A stretch of 64,000 nucleotides of DNA from Methylophaga nitratireducenticrescens (GCF_000260985.4 NC_017857.3:558001-622000); one strand, 5' to 3'; counted from the first letter of the stretch, positions 33,067-41,859 are shown. The notes: generated from the sequence alone by a model not told the origin. Numbers and translations: made by a program.

Positions 33067-34197
33067 GTGGAAAATCCGCATCAGCAACTTTTATCAACCA
33101 AACGTTGGGTGATTAAAATTGGGAGTGCTTTATTAACCAAGCCCGGAGAAGGCCTGGATGTGGATCGTATTCGCTGGCTGAGTGGAGAGATTGCCGAGTT
33201 GAGAAGTCAGGGGAAAGAGATCGTTCTGGTCACTTCAGGATCGGTTGCAGCCGGGATGCAAAGGCTGGGCTGGCGTCGCCGACCCCATGCCTTGCATCAA
33301 TTACAAGCCGCAGCCAGTGTGGGTCAGATGGGGCTTATCCATGCCTATGCTACGGCTTGTGAACAGCATGGTATTCATACCGCCCAAATTCTACTGACTC
33401 ACTCTGATTTGGCCGACCGTGGACGTCATCTTAATGCTCGCAGTGCTTTACATACCTTGCTGGAGATGGGGGTTCTGCCAGTGGTTAATGAAAATGATGC
33501 CATCGCCACCGATGAAATCCGTTTTGGTGATAATGATACCCTGGCCGCAATGACCGCCAATCTGGTTGAGGCTGATGTTTTGGTTATCTTGACCGATCAA
33601 GATGGTCTATTCGATAGCGATCCACGATTAAATCCTAATGCCAGAATGCTGGCCGCTTCAGCTGCAAGTAATCCCAATCTGGACGATATGGCTGGTGACA
33701 GTAAAGGCGAATTAGGTCGTGGCGGTATGGCCACCAAACTGGCGGCGGCCAGACGTGCGGCAAGATCCGGCGCGACTACGGTGATTCTATCTGGTAAACA
33801 TCCATTGAATTTACGTCATCTGGCGGCTGGCCAGGGCGTAGGCACATTATTATGGCCGGATATGAAACCGATTAAAGCTCGTCAACAATGGCTTGCTGGA
33901 CATTTAATTCCTAAAGGAAGATTAATGCTTGATGATGGTGCTGTAGCAGTGATCAAACAGCAGGGTAGAAGTATTTTACCCGTTGGTGTGCGGCAAGTGG
34001 ATGGGCAGTTTACTCGTGGTGAACTGGTATTATGCACCGATTTGCAGGGGCACGAAGTAGCTCGCGGCTTGGTGAATTACAGTGCTGATGAGGCTGTAAG
34101 GATCATGGGCCAGCCCAGTCAGGCGATTCAAAGCTTATTGGGATACGTTGATGAACCGGAGTTAATTCATCGGGACAATCTGGTCGTCACTGGATAA
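33067..34197 (+). CDS. proB: Glutamate 5-kinase
   Basis: 376 residues from a GTG. An amino-acid kinase domain ([50 protein letters not shown]) is followed by a C-terminal PUA domain from about 280. It makes gamma-glutamyl phosphate in proline synthesis. It is 2 bases after obgE; obgE-proB adjacency is common in gammaproteobacteria. Confidence 0.96.
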   Translation: MENPHQQLLSTKRWVIKIGSALLTKPGEGLDVDRIRWLSGEIAELRSQGKEIVLVTSGSVAAGMQRLGWRRRPHALHQLQAAASVGQMGLIHAYATACEQHGIHTAQILLTHSDLADRGRHLNARSALHTLLEMGVLPVVNENDAIATDEIRFGDNDTLAAMTANLVEADVLVILTDQDGLFDSDPRLNPNARMLAASAASNPNLDDMAGDSKGELGRGGMATKLAAARRAARSGATTVILSGKHPLNLRHLAAGQGVGTLLWPDMKPIKARQQWLAGHLIPKGRLMLDDGAVAVIKQQGRSILPVGVRQVDGQFTRGELVLCTDLQGHEVARGLVNYSADEAVRIMGQPSQAIQSLLGYVDEPELIHRDNLVVTG

Positions 34198-34213
34198 ATG
34201 AAAGATATAAAAG

Positions 34214-34236
34214 AACCGGCGCGTGCCGGTTTTTTT
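34214..34236. terminator. Bidirectional terminator between proB and rpsT
   Basis: AACCGGC at 34214-34220 and GCCGGTT at 34225-34231 form a stem with a GCGT loop. A T run follows on the plus strand and TCTTTTAT on the minus strand, so it can serve both convergent genes. Confidence 0.85.
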
Positions 34237-34259
34237 AGCTGATTCTATAGAACAGTCAA

Positions 34260-34520
34260 TTACATTGCGCGGATAGCGTTGTTTAAACGGCTTTTGCCAC
34301 GGGCAGCAGTGTTTTTGTGAATCAGGCCTTTACGAGCCATGCGATCCAGAACTGGCACTGCAGCTTGAAATGCAGCAACGGCTTGTTCTTTATCACCAAC
34401 AGCAATCGCTTTTCTGAGTGCTTTTACTTTAGTACGCATCGCAGAACGCTGACTAGCGTTTAATTGACGGTGAGTTTCCGCCTGACGGGCGCGTTTTTTT
34501 GCTTGTGCTGAGTTTGCCAA
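34260..34520 (-). CDS. rpsT: 30S ribosomal protein S20
   Basis: 86 residues ([20 protein letters not shown]). The start is a TTG with GGAG 10 bases upstream. E. coli rpsT also starts with UUG, which is tied to its translational autoregulation, so the rare start is probably conserved for the same reason. Confidence 0.97.
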   Translation of the reverse strand: MANSAQAKKRARQAETHRQLNASQRSAMRTKVKALRKAIAVGDKEQAVAAFQAAVPVLDRMARKGLIHKNTAARGKSRLNNAIRAM

Positions 34521-34624
34521 AGTGTTTCTCCTAAGAATCAGCTATTTGTATATGAACCGGCCATTATCCTGATTTTGCTTCCATTTGTAAATGGTATGAT
34601 GCTGTCTTTTTTAAGCACGAGTGA

Positions 34625-35407
34625 ATGATGCGAATTATAACAGCGAATTTGAACGGGATCCGAGCCGCTGCGCGAAAAGGATTTTTTGACTGGTTAAAAA
34701 AACAAGATGCCGATGTGGTGTGTATTCAGGAAACAAAAGCGCAAGTACATCAGCTGGAAGACAAGATTTTCACTCCTGAAGGCTACCACTGCTATTACCA
34801 CGACGCAGTCAAAAAAGGTTACAGCGGCGTAGCAATCTACAGCCGTCTTCAGCCAGATGAAGTTATTACCGGTATGGGTAATGCCGAATTTGATATTGAA
34901 GGCCGTTATATTGAAGCCAAATTCGGCAAACTCAGTGTGATCTCCTTGTATCTGCCATCAGGCACTTCTGGTGATGAACGCCAACAGGTTAAGTATCGCT
35001 GCATGGAGTTTTTTGAAAATAAAATGCTGGAAATGAAACAATCTGGTCGTGATTACATTATTTGCGGCGATTGGAATATTGCTCATAAAAATGAAGATAT
35101 TCGTAACTGGAAAGGCAATCAGAAAAACTCCGGCTTTTTACCCGAAGAACGTGCCTGGCTGGACAAACTGTTTTATGAGATGAATTTTGTCGATGCTTTC
35201 CGCGAGTTACCACAGGCAGAGCATGAGTACACCTGGTGGTCTAACCGTGGTCAGGCCTGGGCCAATAACACCGGATGGCGCATTGACTACCATATTCTGA
35301 GCCCGAGCCTGAGAGGCAAAGTCAAAGCCACCGATATTTACCGCGATGAACGTTTCTCGGATCATGCGCCGTTGACCATTGATTATGATTACCAGCTAAA
35401 TGATTAA
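34625..35407 (+). CDS. xth: Exonuclease III family AP endonuclease
   Basis: 260 residues. MRIITANLNGIRAAARKGFF, QETKAQ (metal-binding Glu), YSGVAIYSR, GDWNIAHKNEDIRN (Asp/Asn of the active site), GWRIDYHIL and the terminal SDHAPLTIDY are all present. It repairs abasic sites and has 3'-5' exonuclease activity. Two ATGs in tandem (34625, 34628) are both possible starts. The sequence resembles the ExoA-like branch (WWSNRGQAWANNTGWRIDYH) rather than E. coli XthA. Confidence 0.92.
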   Translation: MMRIITANLNGIRAAARKGFFDWLKKQDADVVCIQETKAQVHQLEDKIFTPEGYHCYYHDAVKKGYSGVAIYSRLQPDEVITGMGNAEFDIEGRYIEAKFGKLSVISLYLPSGTSGDERQQVKYRCMEFFENKMLEMKQSGRDYIICGDWNIAHKNEDIRNWKGNQKNSGFLPEERAWLDKLFYEMNFVDAFRELPQAEHEYTWWSNRGQAWANNTGWRIDYHILSPSLRGKVKATDIYRDERFSDHAPLTIDYDYQLND

Positions 35408-35419
35408 TGAACTTTCAGT

Positions 35420-35461
35420 GTTTGTTTCTCTCTGATTAGCACCTATCTGAGAGAAACAAAC
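35420..35461 (+). repeat. Perfect hairpin abutting the DUF6435 start codon
   Basis: GTTTGTTTCTCTC at 35420-35432 and GAGAGAAACAAAC at 35449-35461 are exact complements around a 16-base loop. The ATG of the next gene begins 2 bases after the right arm, so its ribosome-binding region (GAGAGAAA) lies inside the stem. No T tract follows, which argues against a simple terminator for xth. Confidence 0.8.
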
Positions 35462-35462
35462 C

Positions 35463-35630
35463 ATGTTTTCATTATTTAAGTCGGACCCTGCCAAAAAGTT
35501 AAAAAAGCAGCTTGCTCAAAAGCAGGAGCAAGCCATGCTCGCACAGCGCAGTGGTGATATACGGAAATTTGCTACGCTTACCGAGGAGTCTCAAGTGTTG
35601 GCTGATGAAATCAAGCGGCTTGAATCTTAA
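35463..35630 (+). CDS. Small DUF6435-type protein
   Basis: A 55-residue protein: MFSLFKSDPAKKLKKQLAQK at the start, then QAMLAQRSGDIRKFATLTEE, ending EIKRLES. I recognise it as the small FxLFKSDPxKKLxK family annotated DUF6435, found in many marine and soil gammaproteobacteria. It is predicted to be two charged helices, cytoplasmic. Function is unknown. A hairpin covers its ribosome site. It lies 55 bases after xth. Confidence 0.8.
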   Translation: MFSLFKSDPAKKLKKQLAQKQEQAMLAQRSGDIRKFATLTEESQVLADEIKRLES

Positions 35631-35690
35631 TCCAGGGTAGGTTTTGGTTGAGGAACGAACCCCAACAATCAGAACCATCTCCGAATTCTA

Positions 35691-36390
35691 TCGCTGCCGT
35701 TGGGCATTCACTTATTTTGCTTGCCCACAAATTCATCATGAATGAATTTGGATGCCGGAGGCACCCGTAGGGTGAGCGAGACGGACGTCGCGAATCAAAA
35801 TAAACGAACCAAACAAAAAGAAAGTTTAGGATTCACATACATCGGTAACAGTTTAATTCAACTACATGGGTTACCCCGATCGCTCAATAACTTGTATTGT
35901 GACTTTCAACTTAGCAATTTCGGACTAAAGCCCGAGTTCATTTCTTTTGTTTGCCCAAAAGAAACGAACCAAAGAAAAGGGCAGCCCATGCTCGCCCTAC
36001 GGGTACCCTGCGCTTCTCGATCTGGTCGGGCATGACGGAAACTCCCTTCGGTCAAACAACCGTCATGCTGATCCGACCAGCTCTGCGATGCTCGGCTTCG
36101 CATAAGGGCATTGAGGGAAGGCCCCAAAACTTGAGGATAACGGATCCCCCTTTTGTGCTGCCGGTAAAAATGGTTAACTCAGGATAAGAAATCGGAATGT
36201 TTGAGCGCAGCGAGTTTTTTCGATTTCCCTGAGATAACCATTTTTATCGGGGAGCCGCAGGCCAGCACAAGGGGTGCCTTTTCTTTTGGTTCGTTTTCTT
36301 TGGGCAAACAAAGAAAATGAACTCGTCCAATAGGGCGAAACCTTCAAAGCCAAACTTATTCAATTGTTAGGCTTCATTGAATTCAATCCC
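35691..36390 (+). repeat. Long inverted repeat, left copy
   Basis: This stretch matches the reverse complement of 41272-41802 at about 90% identity by eye over most of its length. The left copy carries about 160 extra bases at roughly 35819-35977. The extra segment is bounded by AAACGAACCAAA-type direct repeats at about 35803 and 35963, so the right copy may have lost it by recombination. The outer end GGCTTCATTGAATTCAA is related to other short copies at 40296, 41272 and 41826. Confidence 0.85.
35933..36325 (+). mobile_element. MITE-like element with about 50-bp terminal inverted repeats
   Basis: The left end starts CGAGTTCATTTCTTTTGTTT, then GCCCAAAAGAAACGAACCAA. The right end, read in reverse, starts CGAGTTCATTTTCTTTGTTT, then GCCCAAAGAAAACGAACCAA. 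The pair gives about 50-bp imperfect terminal inverted repeats around a 393-bp unit with no transposase. Inside, 36149-36277 can fold into a second long hairpin (TTGTGCTG...AAAAATGGTTAACTCAGG against CTGAGATAACCATTTTT...CCAGCACAA). No clear target duplication is seen. Confidence 0.6.
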
Positions 36391-36469
36391 ACCTACGGAA
36401 AACGTTGATAACGCCAAGTGGTAGCGTATGTGAAAACTCAGAATCTAAACAACTTTAGCATTGAAAATG

Positions 36470-38596
36470 CTAATAAATCGAAGCCCTGACACACCGAATC
36501 ACCCCATAATCATAGGCTTCATCCAACGCTTCAAAAACGTTTTTTAAGCTATCAGCTTCATCGCCAAGTGACTCAATGGTCGAGATGATTTCATTAAATT
36601 CATTATCAGCCAGATCAAGCACTTTTTTAACATCCAGCAAACCAGCTTCAATACCATCTGACAGATGACTGTATATCGTGCTGACTTTCAACTCACGCTG
36701 TTTCGCTATTTGATCAGGGCTCAATCCCTGTTCATGCAACATCAACGTCTGATTCACCGTGTCACGTAAGCCATTATTTAATAATTCTGATAATGGAAAC
36801 TGCTGAATAACCGTTAAAAACCGTTGACCGTAATGTTCCAGTTTCTGAGCGCCGACACCGGAAATACGTGCCATGGCTTGCATATCGTTAGGTCTGGTCT
36901 GACACATTTCCTGCAACGTTGAATCATGAAAGATCACAAAAGGCGGCACGCCATTTTGTTGGGCAATCTCGGTTCGTAACTGGCGTAACGCTTCCCATAG
37001 CTCCTGATCCTGAGGACGCACAGTAGATTGTTTTTTATCCTTTTTGCTCAGCGTTTGTTTGGCTTGCTGTTTGCGCAGCAGCAATTTTTGCTCACCGCGT
37101 AAAATCGCCCGGCATTTTTCTGTAAGGCGTAAAGCACCGTAGCGATTGATATCAATATCAAGATAGCCTGTGGCGATAAGCTGGCGGAATATACCGCGCC
37201 ACTGGGTGGCGGTCAGATCTGAGCCAATGCCGAACGTACTGAGCTGATCATGCTGGTTAGTTTTAATGCGTTCATCATCGCTACCTACCAACACATCAAT
37301 TAAATAATTCACCCCAAAGCGCTGGTCGGTGCGATACACACACGACAAGGCTTTTTGGGCAACTTCGGTGGCATCAAAATGCTCTGGCGGGTTCTGACAG
37401 TTATCACACTGGGCACAGGTTTCCGGTGACGTTTCATCAAAATAGGCGAGCAGGGCATGCCGCCGGCAACTGATGGATTCGCATAAACCCAACATGGCAT
37501 CCAGCTTATGATGTTCAACACGTTTGATGATGTCAGGAGCATCAGAGTTCTGCATAAACTGACGCAGGGTGATGACATCCTGCAGTCCATAAGCCATCCA
37601 GGCATTAGCCGGTAGACCATCACGACCAGCGCGGCCAGTTTCCTGATAATAGGCTTCGATATTTTTTGGCAGATTTAAATGCGCGACAAAGCGCACATCA
37701 GGTTTATCTATCCCCATACCAAAAGCAATGGTAGCGACAATAATCACGCCCTCTTCGCGTAAAAACCGTTGCTGATGCTTAGCACGCATTTCTGATGATA
37801 AACCGGCGTGATAGGGCAAAGCGACCCGACCCTGATCGGTCAGCCATTCAGCAATTGCCTCGACCTTTTTACGCGACAGGCAATAAACAATCCCGGCATC
37901 ATTGGCATGTTGGGTTTCAATAAACTGCCAAAGCTGCTGCTTGGCCTGATTGGCCTCGGCAATGGCATAAAAAATATTGCTTCGGTCAAAACTGTTCAGA
38001 TACACATTGGCATCATGCAGATTGAGCTGCTCAATAATCTCAATGCGGGTACGTTTATCGGCGGTGGCGGTCAGGGCAACACGCGGAATATCCGGAAAGC
38101 GTTCATGCAACATCCGCAACTGTTGATATTCCGGACGAAAATCATGGCCCCATTGGGATACACAATGCGCTTCATCAATGGCAAACAGTGAAACCTGAAT
38201 CCGCAACAACATCGCCAGCGTGCGTTCGTTTAATAAACGCTCGGGTGCCACATACAGCAAATCTATCTGACCGGCTTCAAGCTGTGTCTCAACAGCATTG
38301 GCTTCAGCAGCGGATAAACTGGAATTGAGGAATGCCGCGTTCACGCCCAGTTGTTGCAACGCCATCACCTGATCCTGCATCAAGGCAATCAACGGTGAAA
38401 CCACCACTCCTGTTCCCTGGCGAATCAGCGCTGGGAGTTGATAACACAATGATTTACCACCACCGGTCGGCATTAACACCAAGGCATCGCCACCGGCAAT
38501 CACATGGTCAACGATAGTTTGCTGATTATGACGAAAAGCGCTGTAACCAAAAACGTTTTGTAACACTTCCAGCGCGGGTTGCCCGACATGCTGCAT
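36470..38596 (-). CDS. recQ: ATP-dependent DNA helicase RecQ
   Basis: 708 residues, longer than the usual 600-610. The helicase core has [18 protein letters not shown], the DEAH box in [19 protein letters not shown], and GRAGRDG. Zinc cysteines are in [12 protein letters not shown] and [10 protein letters not shown], then an RQC winged helix and an HRDC domain ([20 protein letters not shown]). About 95 further residues follow with a helix-turn-helix-like stretch ([20 protein letters not shown]), which resembles the extra C-terminal domain of some RecQ proteins. It unwinds DNA in RecF-type repair. No SOS box was seen upstream. Confidence 0.95.
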   Translation of the reverse strand: MQHVGQPALEVLQNVFGYSAFRHNQQTIVDHVIAGGDALVLMPTGGGKSLCYQLPALIRQGTGVVVSPLIALMQDQVMALQQLGVNAAFLNSSLSAAEANAVETQLEAGQIDLLYVAPERLLNERTLAMLLRIQVSLFAIDEAHCVSQWGHDFRPEYQQLRMLHERFPDIPRVALTATADKRTRIEIIEQLNLHDANVYLNSFDRSNIFYAIAEANQAKQQLWQFIETQHANDAGIVYCLSRKKVEAIAEWLTDQGRVALPYHAGLSSEMRAKHQQRFLREEGVIIVATIAFGMGIDKPDVRFVAHLNLPKNIEAYYQETGRAGRDGLPANAWMAYGLQDVITLRQFMQNSDAPDIIKRVEHHKLDAMLGLCESISCRRHALLAYFDETSPETCAQCDNCQNPPEHFDATEVAQKALSCVYRTDQRFGVNYLIDVLVGSDDERIKTNQHDQLSTFGIGSDLTATQWRGIFRQLIATGYLDIDINRYGALRLTEKCRAILRGEQKLLLRKQQAKQTLSKKDKKQSTVRPQDQELWEALRQLRTEIAQQNGVPPFVIFHDSTLQEMCQTRPNDMQAMARISGVGAQKLEHYGQRFLTVIQQFPLSELLNNGLRDTVNQTLMLHEQGLSPDQIAKQRELKVSTIYSHLSDGIEAGLLDVKKVLDLADNEFNEIISTIESLGDEADSLKNVFEALDEAYDYGVIRCVRASIY

Positions 38597-38823
38597 AAAA
38601 AATCAGTGATTAAAGGAAAGGAGCATTATGGCAAATCAAGCCTGATTATGCATAACGAGTTCAGAATATTACGAATATCAAGGGTTGGATGAGTTTCGTT
38701 ATACCCCAACCATTGGGTGCTCGCATTTACGTAATATAACTTGTTGCCCCAAGCGTATACTCATTTTAACCATGGGCAGTAAATCGGATGTCATAGATAT
38801 TTCCTCTTTTCGATAGAGACAAC

Positions 38824-39180
38824 ATGATGAAAAAGTTCATTACAATTATATATATAACGGCTTTAGCTGTTTTCTCGGTAAGCAGTTTTGCTGATGAAGG
38901 CCCGGGAAATGCCCAGGATAAGGGCAAAAAACAGCATGAACAGCACGACCAGAAGCATCACAACGATGATGAAAAACATCGTAATTACGAGCATGATTCG
39001 AAACACATGGACAAGCATCATGACAAGAAAATGGATAAAGAGCGCAAGGAGCTCGGAAAAGGCTCAGAACAAGGTCAGGAATCCAGAGAAGAACATAGCC
39101 AGAAATGGTCGAATTTTGAGGATGATGATAAGAGTGATGAAGCCCGTAGACCATGGTGGAAGTTTTGGGGGAATGATTGA
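38824..39180 (+). CDS. Secreted His/Asp/Lys-rich protein
   Basis: 118 residues. A Sec signal peptide (FITIIYITALAVFSVSSFA, likely cut before DEGP) is followed by about 70 very hydrophilic residues rich in His, Asp, Lys and Glu (QHEQHDQKHHNDDEKHRNYE), and a short aromatic end RRPWWKFWGND. About 13 histidines in the mature part suggest periplasmic metal binding; that is inference. I do not recognise a named family. Two ATGs in tandem start it, with GAGA about 8 bases upstream. Confidence 0.75.
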   Translation: MMKKFITIIYITALAVFSVSSFADEGPGNAQDKGKKQHEQHDQKHHNDDEKHRNYEHDSKHMDKHHDKKMDKERKELGKGSEQGQESREEHSQKWSNFEDDDKSDEARRPWWKFWGND

Positions 39181-39229
39181 TTAAGCGCCACTCAGCTTAC
39201 TATTGATTCCACCGCTGCAAGATAATGAA

Positions 39230-39271
39230 CTAAGCAGCCATTCGCTCTAGCGAACGGCTGCTTTTTTGTGA
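39230..39271 (+). terminator. Rho-independent terminator after the His-rich gene
   Basis: AAGCAGCCATTCGCT pairs with AGCGAACGGCTGCTT (one mismatch) around a short CTAG loop, followed by a T run. Confidence 0.8.
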
Positions 39272-39423
39272 GCTTCACGTGTTTAAACAAGACGCTGTTT
39301 ATTGTTGTGCAAGTGTTTATAAATTATTTAAATGCGATAAGCTGATCGGTAAGTTGGGTTGAGTGCAATGAAACCTAACAATCGGCATGGTCATATTTAA
39401 ACCGGTTTGATGTTTAATAAGAT

Positions 39424-39627
39424 TGTTTCGACTAAATGCCGAGTCAGAGGAATGCGTGCCCATTCCCCTAACAACCCCAGGGCACCCTTTGTGTTGGCCT
39501 GCGGCTTCACTGCGTTGCGTTTTTTGTCAGGGAGACTCACCAAACTCGCTGCGCTCACAAATTTGTCTGGAACAAATTTGGACGCCGGAGGCGCCCGAAG
39601 GGTGAGTGGCATGGATGCCACGAATCA
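39424..39627 (+). repeat. 204-bp repeat, copy 1
   Basis: Starts TGTTTCGACTAAATGCCGAG and ends GGATGCCACGAATCA. It aligns with 41036-41239 in the same orientation with equal length and about 90% identity by eye. The final 50 bases (GGACGCCGGAGGCGCCCGAA) are also related to 35750-35797 in the long inverted repeat, so the families share modules. Confidence 0.85.
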
Positions 39628-39916
39628 GACAGGTAAGTCTCTAATCCTGACAAAAAGCCGCTACTCGTCAACACAAAAAAAAGGGGGGTAGGCTGCATGA
39701 AATTAAGCCCAATAATTCATCGAAATTATTTAAAAACGCTGTCTTCACTTCACATGCTCGGCACAAACCTACGAGATCCCCCATGACCTAACAAGGGATG
39801 TGCACGATAAATTCGGTTTATCGTTAAAAGACAGGCAAAATAACGCATGCAAATCACCAGCGTCCATCCAAAAGCATTCTGCTGTTGGGGATAAATCTAA
39901 AATTTTAGGAAGGTAA

Positions 39917-40264
39917 ATGAAAGAAATTACAGTTGATAGCAATCCCAGCGAAGCCATTTTAAAAAACTTGGGCGTTGCTCACTGGCCAACATGGGAAAAA
40001 GGCGTATCTGTCTTCCCATGGTCGTTTGTCACTACAGAAATCGCTTATATCGTTGAAGGTGAATGTGTCATGACGCCTAACGATGGTGGCCCGCCAACCA
40101 CCTTTAAAGCGGGTGATTTAGTGGTTTTCCCGAATGGTTACAAAGGCACCTGGGAAGTTAAAAAAGCTTTGAAAAAGCAATTCAAACATAAAGACGGCAA
40201 TTTTGTGAAATGTGCTCTCAGTCGTTTTAAAATATTAAAAAATAAATTAAAATCAAATGGTTAG
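39917..40264 (+). CDS. Small cupin-domain protein (Cupin_3 type)
   Basis: 115 residues. A single cupin barrel: SVFPWSFVTTEIAYIVEGEC, then TFKAGDLVVFPNGYKGTWEV (the G(X)5HXH and G(X)5PXG regions in degenerate form). AKKALKKQFKH-like endings are normal for the family, but here about 25 extra Lys-rich residues follow (SRFKILKNKLKSNG). The substrate is unknown. AGGAAGG lies 5 bases before the ATG. It stands alone, between repeats. Confidence 0.82.
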   Translation: MKEITVDSNPSEAILKNLGVAHWPTWEKGVSVFPWSFVTTEIAYIVEGECVMTPNDGGPPTTFKAGDLVVFPNGYKGTWEVKKALKKQFKHKDGNFVKCALSRFKILKNKLKSNG

Positions 40265-40365
40265 GGTGTGGCGTGTTGCCGGTTAAATTGGGCTAAATGC
40301 AATGAAGCCCAACAATGTTAAGCCCTTCTTCCTTGATGGGAGAAGGCTGGGGCGAGGGTAATATT

Positions 40366-40626
40366 TTATGCAGCCGATTCGTGCTCAATATCCCAGCCCG
40401 GAAAAACCAAAACAGCAGGATGACACTGCAGCGCACGGGCCAGAACCTTTGCGCGCTCTACACCCAAACGTACTCGGTTATTTTCAATAGCCGAGATGGT
40501 TGATTGGGGGATGCCGGTGGCTGTTGCCAGTTCATTCTGGCTCATTTCCTGAAGTTCACGCAAAATCCGCACAGATTCGCCGACTGAAACCTCAATCCTT
40601 CTTTTTGCTTTACGATAATCGCTCAT
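40366..40626 (-). CDS. XRE-family antitoxin
   Basis: 86 residues. A helix-turn-helix domain at about 30-70: ELQEMSQNELATATGIPQST then ISAIENNRVRLGVERAKVLA. The start at 40626 has GGAGGAAA 5 bases upstream; a longer frame is rejected. It follows the toxin gene by one base, the toxin-first order used by HigBA-type modules. It should neutralise the toxin and repress the operon through the repeats at 40917-40941. Confidence 0.88.
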   Translation of the reverse strand: MSDYRKAKRRIEVSVGESVRILRELQEMSQNELATATGIPQSTISAIENNRVRLGVERAKVLARALQCHPAVLVFPGWDIEHESAA

Positions 40627-40627
40627 G

Positions 40628-40909
40628 TCATTTCCTCCCATAGTCATGAGGTGTTACTTTTTCGACTTCTACCAATACTTGGTCGTTCTGAACCTTGTAG
40701 ATAACACGATATTGAATATTCAGCCGCGAGGATCTAAACCCCTGCCATTTTCCCAATAATGCTTCATCGTTAAAACCGCGGATTTGTTTCAATCCCTGCG
40801 GCCCTGAAATGGAAACAATATCTTTCCATTTTTCATAGCGTTTCTGTACTTCAGCAGGTGCTGCAGACAGATTCTTAGCCACGCGTTTATGCTCAAATAT
40901 CTCCCACAT
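40628..40909 (-). CDS. RelE/HigB-type mRNA interferase toxin
   Basis: 93 residues. The RelE fold is suggested by FEHKRVAKNLSAAPAEVQKR, LKQIRGFNDEALLGKWQGFR and the C-terminal YRVIYKVQNDQVLVEVEKVT then PHDYGRK. Basic residues in the middle and the terminal HDY motif are the usual catalytic region. It should cut mRNA at the ribosome. It is the first gene of a two-gene module with the XRE antitoxin. Confidence 0.88.
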   Translation of the reverse strand: MWEIFEHKRVAKNLSAAPAEVQKRYEKWKDIVSISGPQGLKQIRGFNDEALLGKWQGFRSSRLNIQYRVIYKVQNDQVLVEVEKVTPHDYGRK

Positions 40910-40916
40910 ACTAAAA

Positions 40917-40941
40917 ATGGTATCTATATCATATATGGTAT
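40917..40941 (-). promoter_or_regulatory. Toxin-antitoxin promoter/operator
   Basis: ATGGTAT occurs twice, at 40917-40923 and 40935-40941, with an AT-rich palindrome-like stretch between. On the minus strand the region reads as a TATGAT/TATAGAT -10 area just ahead of the toxin start, so it is the natural binding site for the antitoxin. Confidence 0.55.
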
Positions 40942-41035
40942 GTCAAATGCAGGTTGATGATTATGATGATGCTTACAGTGTGGGTAGCATGGGAAGGATA
41001 AAGAAAACGATCATAAAGTTGGTGTTGATAATTTC

Positions 41036-41239
41036 TGTTTCGACTTAATGTCGAGTCAGGGAATTGCGTGCCCAATTCCCTAACAACCCAAGGGCACTCC
41101 TTGTATTGGCCTGCAGCTTCACTGCGTTGCGGTTTTTGTCAGGGAGACTCACAAAACTCGCTGCGCTCACAAATTTGTCTGGAACAAATTTGGACGCCGG
41201 AGGCGCCCGGAGGGTGAGTGGCATGGATGCCACGAATCA
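41036..41239 (+). repeat. 204-bp repeat, copy 2
   Basis: Starts TGTTTCGACTTAATGTCGAG and ends GGATGCCACGAATCA. It is a direct repeat of 39424-39627, equal in length and about 90% identical by eye. The two copies flank the cupin gene and the toxin-antitoxin pair, a 1.4-kb unit. Confidence 0.85.
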
Positions 41240-41271
41240 ATTTCCGTCATGCCCCATCATCCTTTAGGTTT

Positions 41272-41802
41272 GGGTTGAATGCAATGAAGCCCAACAATTC
41301 AAGAAGTTTGGGGAAATATTTCGCCCTATTGGGCGAGTTCATTTTCTTTGTTTGCCCAAAGAAAACGAACCAAAAGAAAAGGCACCCCTTGTGCTGGCCT
41401 GCGGCTCCCCGATAAAAATGGTTATCTCAGGAAATCGAAAAAACTCGCTGCGCTCAAACATTCCGATTTCTTATCCTGAGTTAACCATTTTTACCGGCAG
41501 CACAAAAGGGGATTTTATCGCCGACCTCAACGGCTTTCCCTAACGCCCTTATGCGAAGCCGAGCATCGCAGAGCTGGTCGGATCAGCATGACGGCTGTCT
41601 GACCGAAGGAAGTTTCCGTCATGCCCGACCAGATCGAGAAGCGCAGGGAACCCGCAGGGCGAGTATGGGCTGCCCTTTTGTTTGGTTCGTTTATTTTGAT
41701 TCGCGACATCCCTGTCGCTTACCCTTCGGGTGCCTCTGGCATCCAAATTCATTCCTGATGAATTTGTGGGCATGCAAAATAAATGAACGCCCAGCGGCAG
41801 CG
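41272..41802 (-). repeat. Long inverted repeat, right copy
   Basis: Reverse-complement copy of 35691-36390, lacking about 160 bases including most of one terminal repeat of the MITE-like element. The intact terminal repeat lies at 41333-41385 (CGAGTTCATTTTCTTTGTTT). The segment matching 36115-36147 is divergent. Confidence 0.85.
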
Positions 41803-41859
41803 GCAACATCGGGAAAAGGATTCAAATTGTTAGGTTTCAACCTACGAGCTATTAGTTTT

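Larger units (their letters stand above)
35631..36469. other. Repeat-filled gap between DUF6435 and recQ
   Basis: 839 bases without a supported gene. It holds the left long inverted repeat (35691-36390) with the MITE-like element inside. Open frames here (for example 35951-36187 plus and 35906-36127 minus) translate to RPTGTLRFSIWSGMTET-type sequence, which recurs in the right repeat copy and is typical of spurious frames in repeats. Confidence 0.8.
39181..39916. other. Gap between the His-rich protein and the cupin gene
   Basis: 736 bases without a supported gene. 39190-39270 includes a GCAGCCATTCGCT / AGCGAACGGCTGC inverted repeat followed by TTTTTTGTGA, a probable terminator for the upstream gene. 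39424-39627 is a 204-bp repeat. The rest (39628-39916) shows no coding signal; the small open frames are shadows of the repeat. Confidence 0.7.
40942..41859. other. Repeat-filled gap between the toxin-antitoxin genes and the orphan at 41860
   Basis: About 920 bases without a supported gene. It holds the second 204-bp repeat (41036-41239) and the right long inverted repeat (41272-41802). Open frames such as 41549-41809 minus and 41551-41922 plus translate the repeat and are not considered genes. Confidence 0.8.

Noticed and set aside
35906-36187. Overlapping open frames with ARPTGTLRFSIWSGMTET sequence
   Set aside because: The same peptides recur in the other repeat copy and in both directions; they are by-products of the repeat, not genes.
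40265-40365. CTTCTTCCTTGATGGGAGAAGG inverted sequence before the antitoxin end
   Set aside because: It resembles a common short intergenic repeat and could be a terminator, but it lacks a T tract and has only one copy here.
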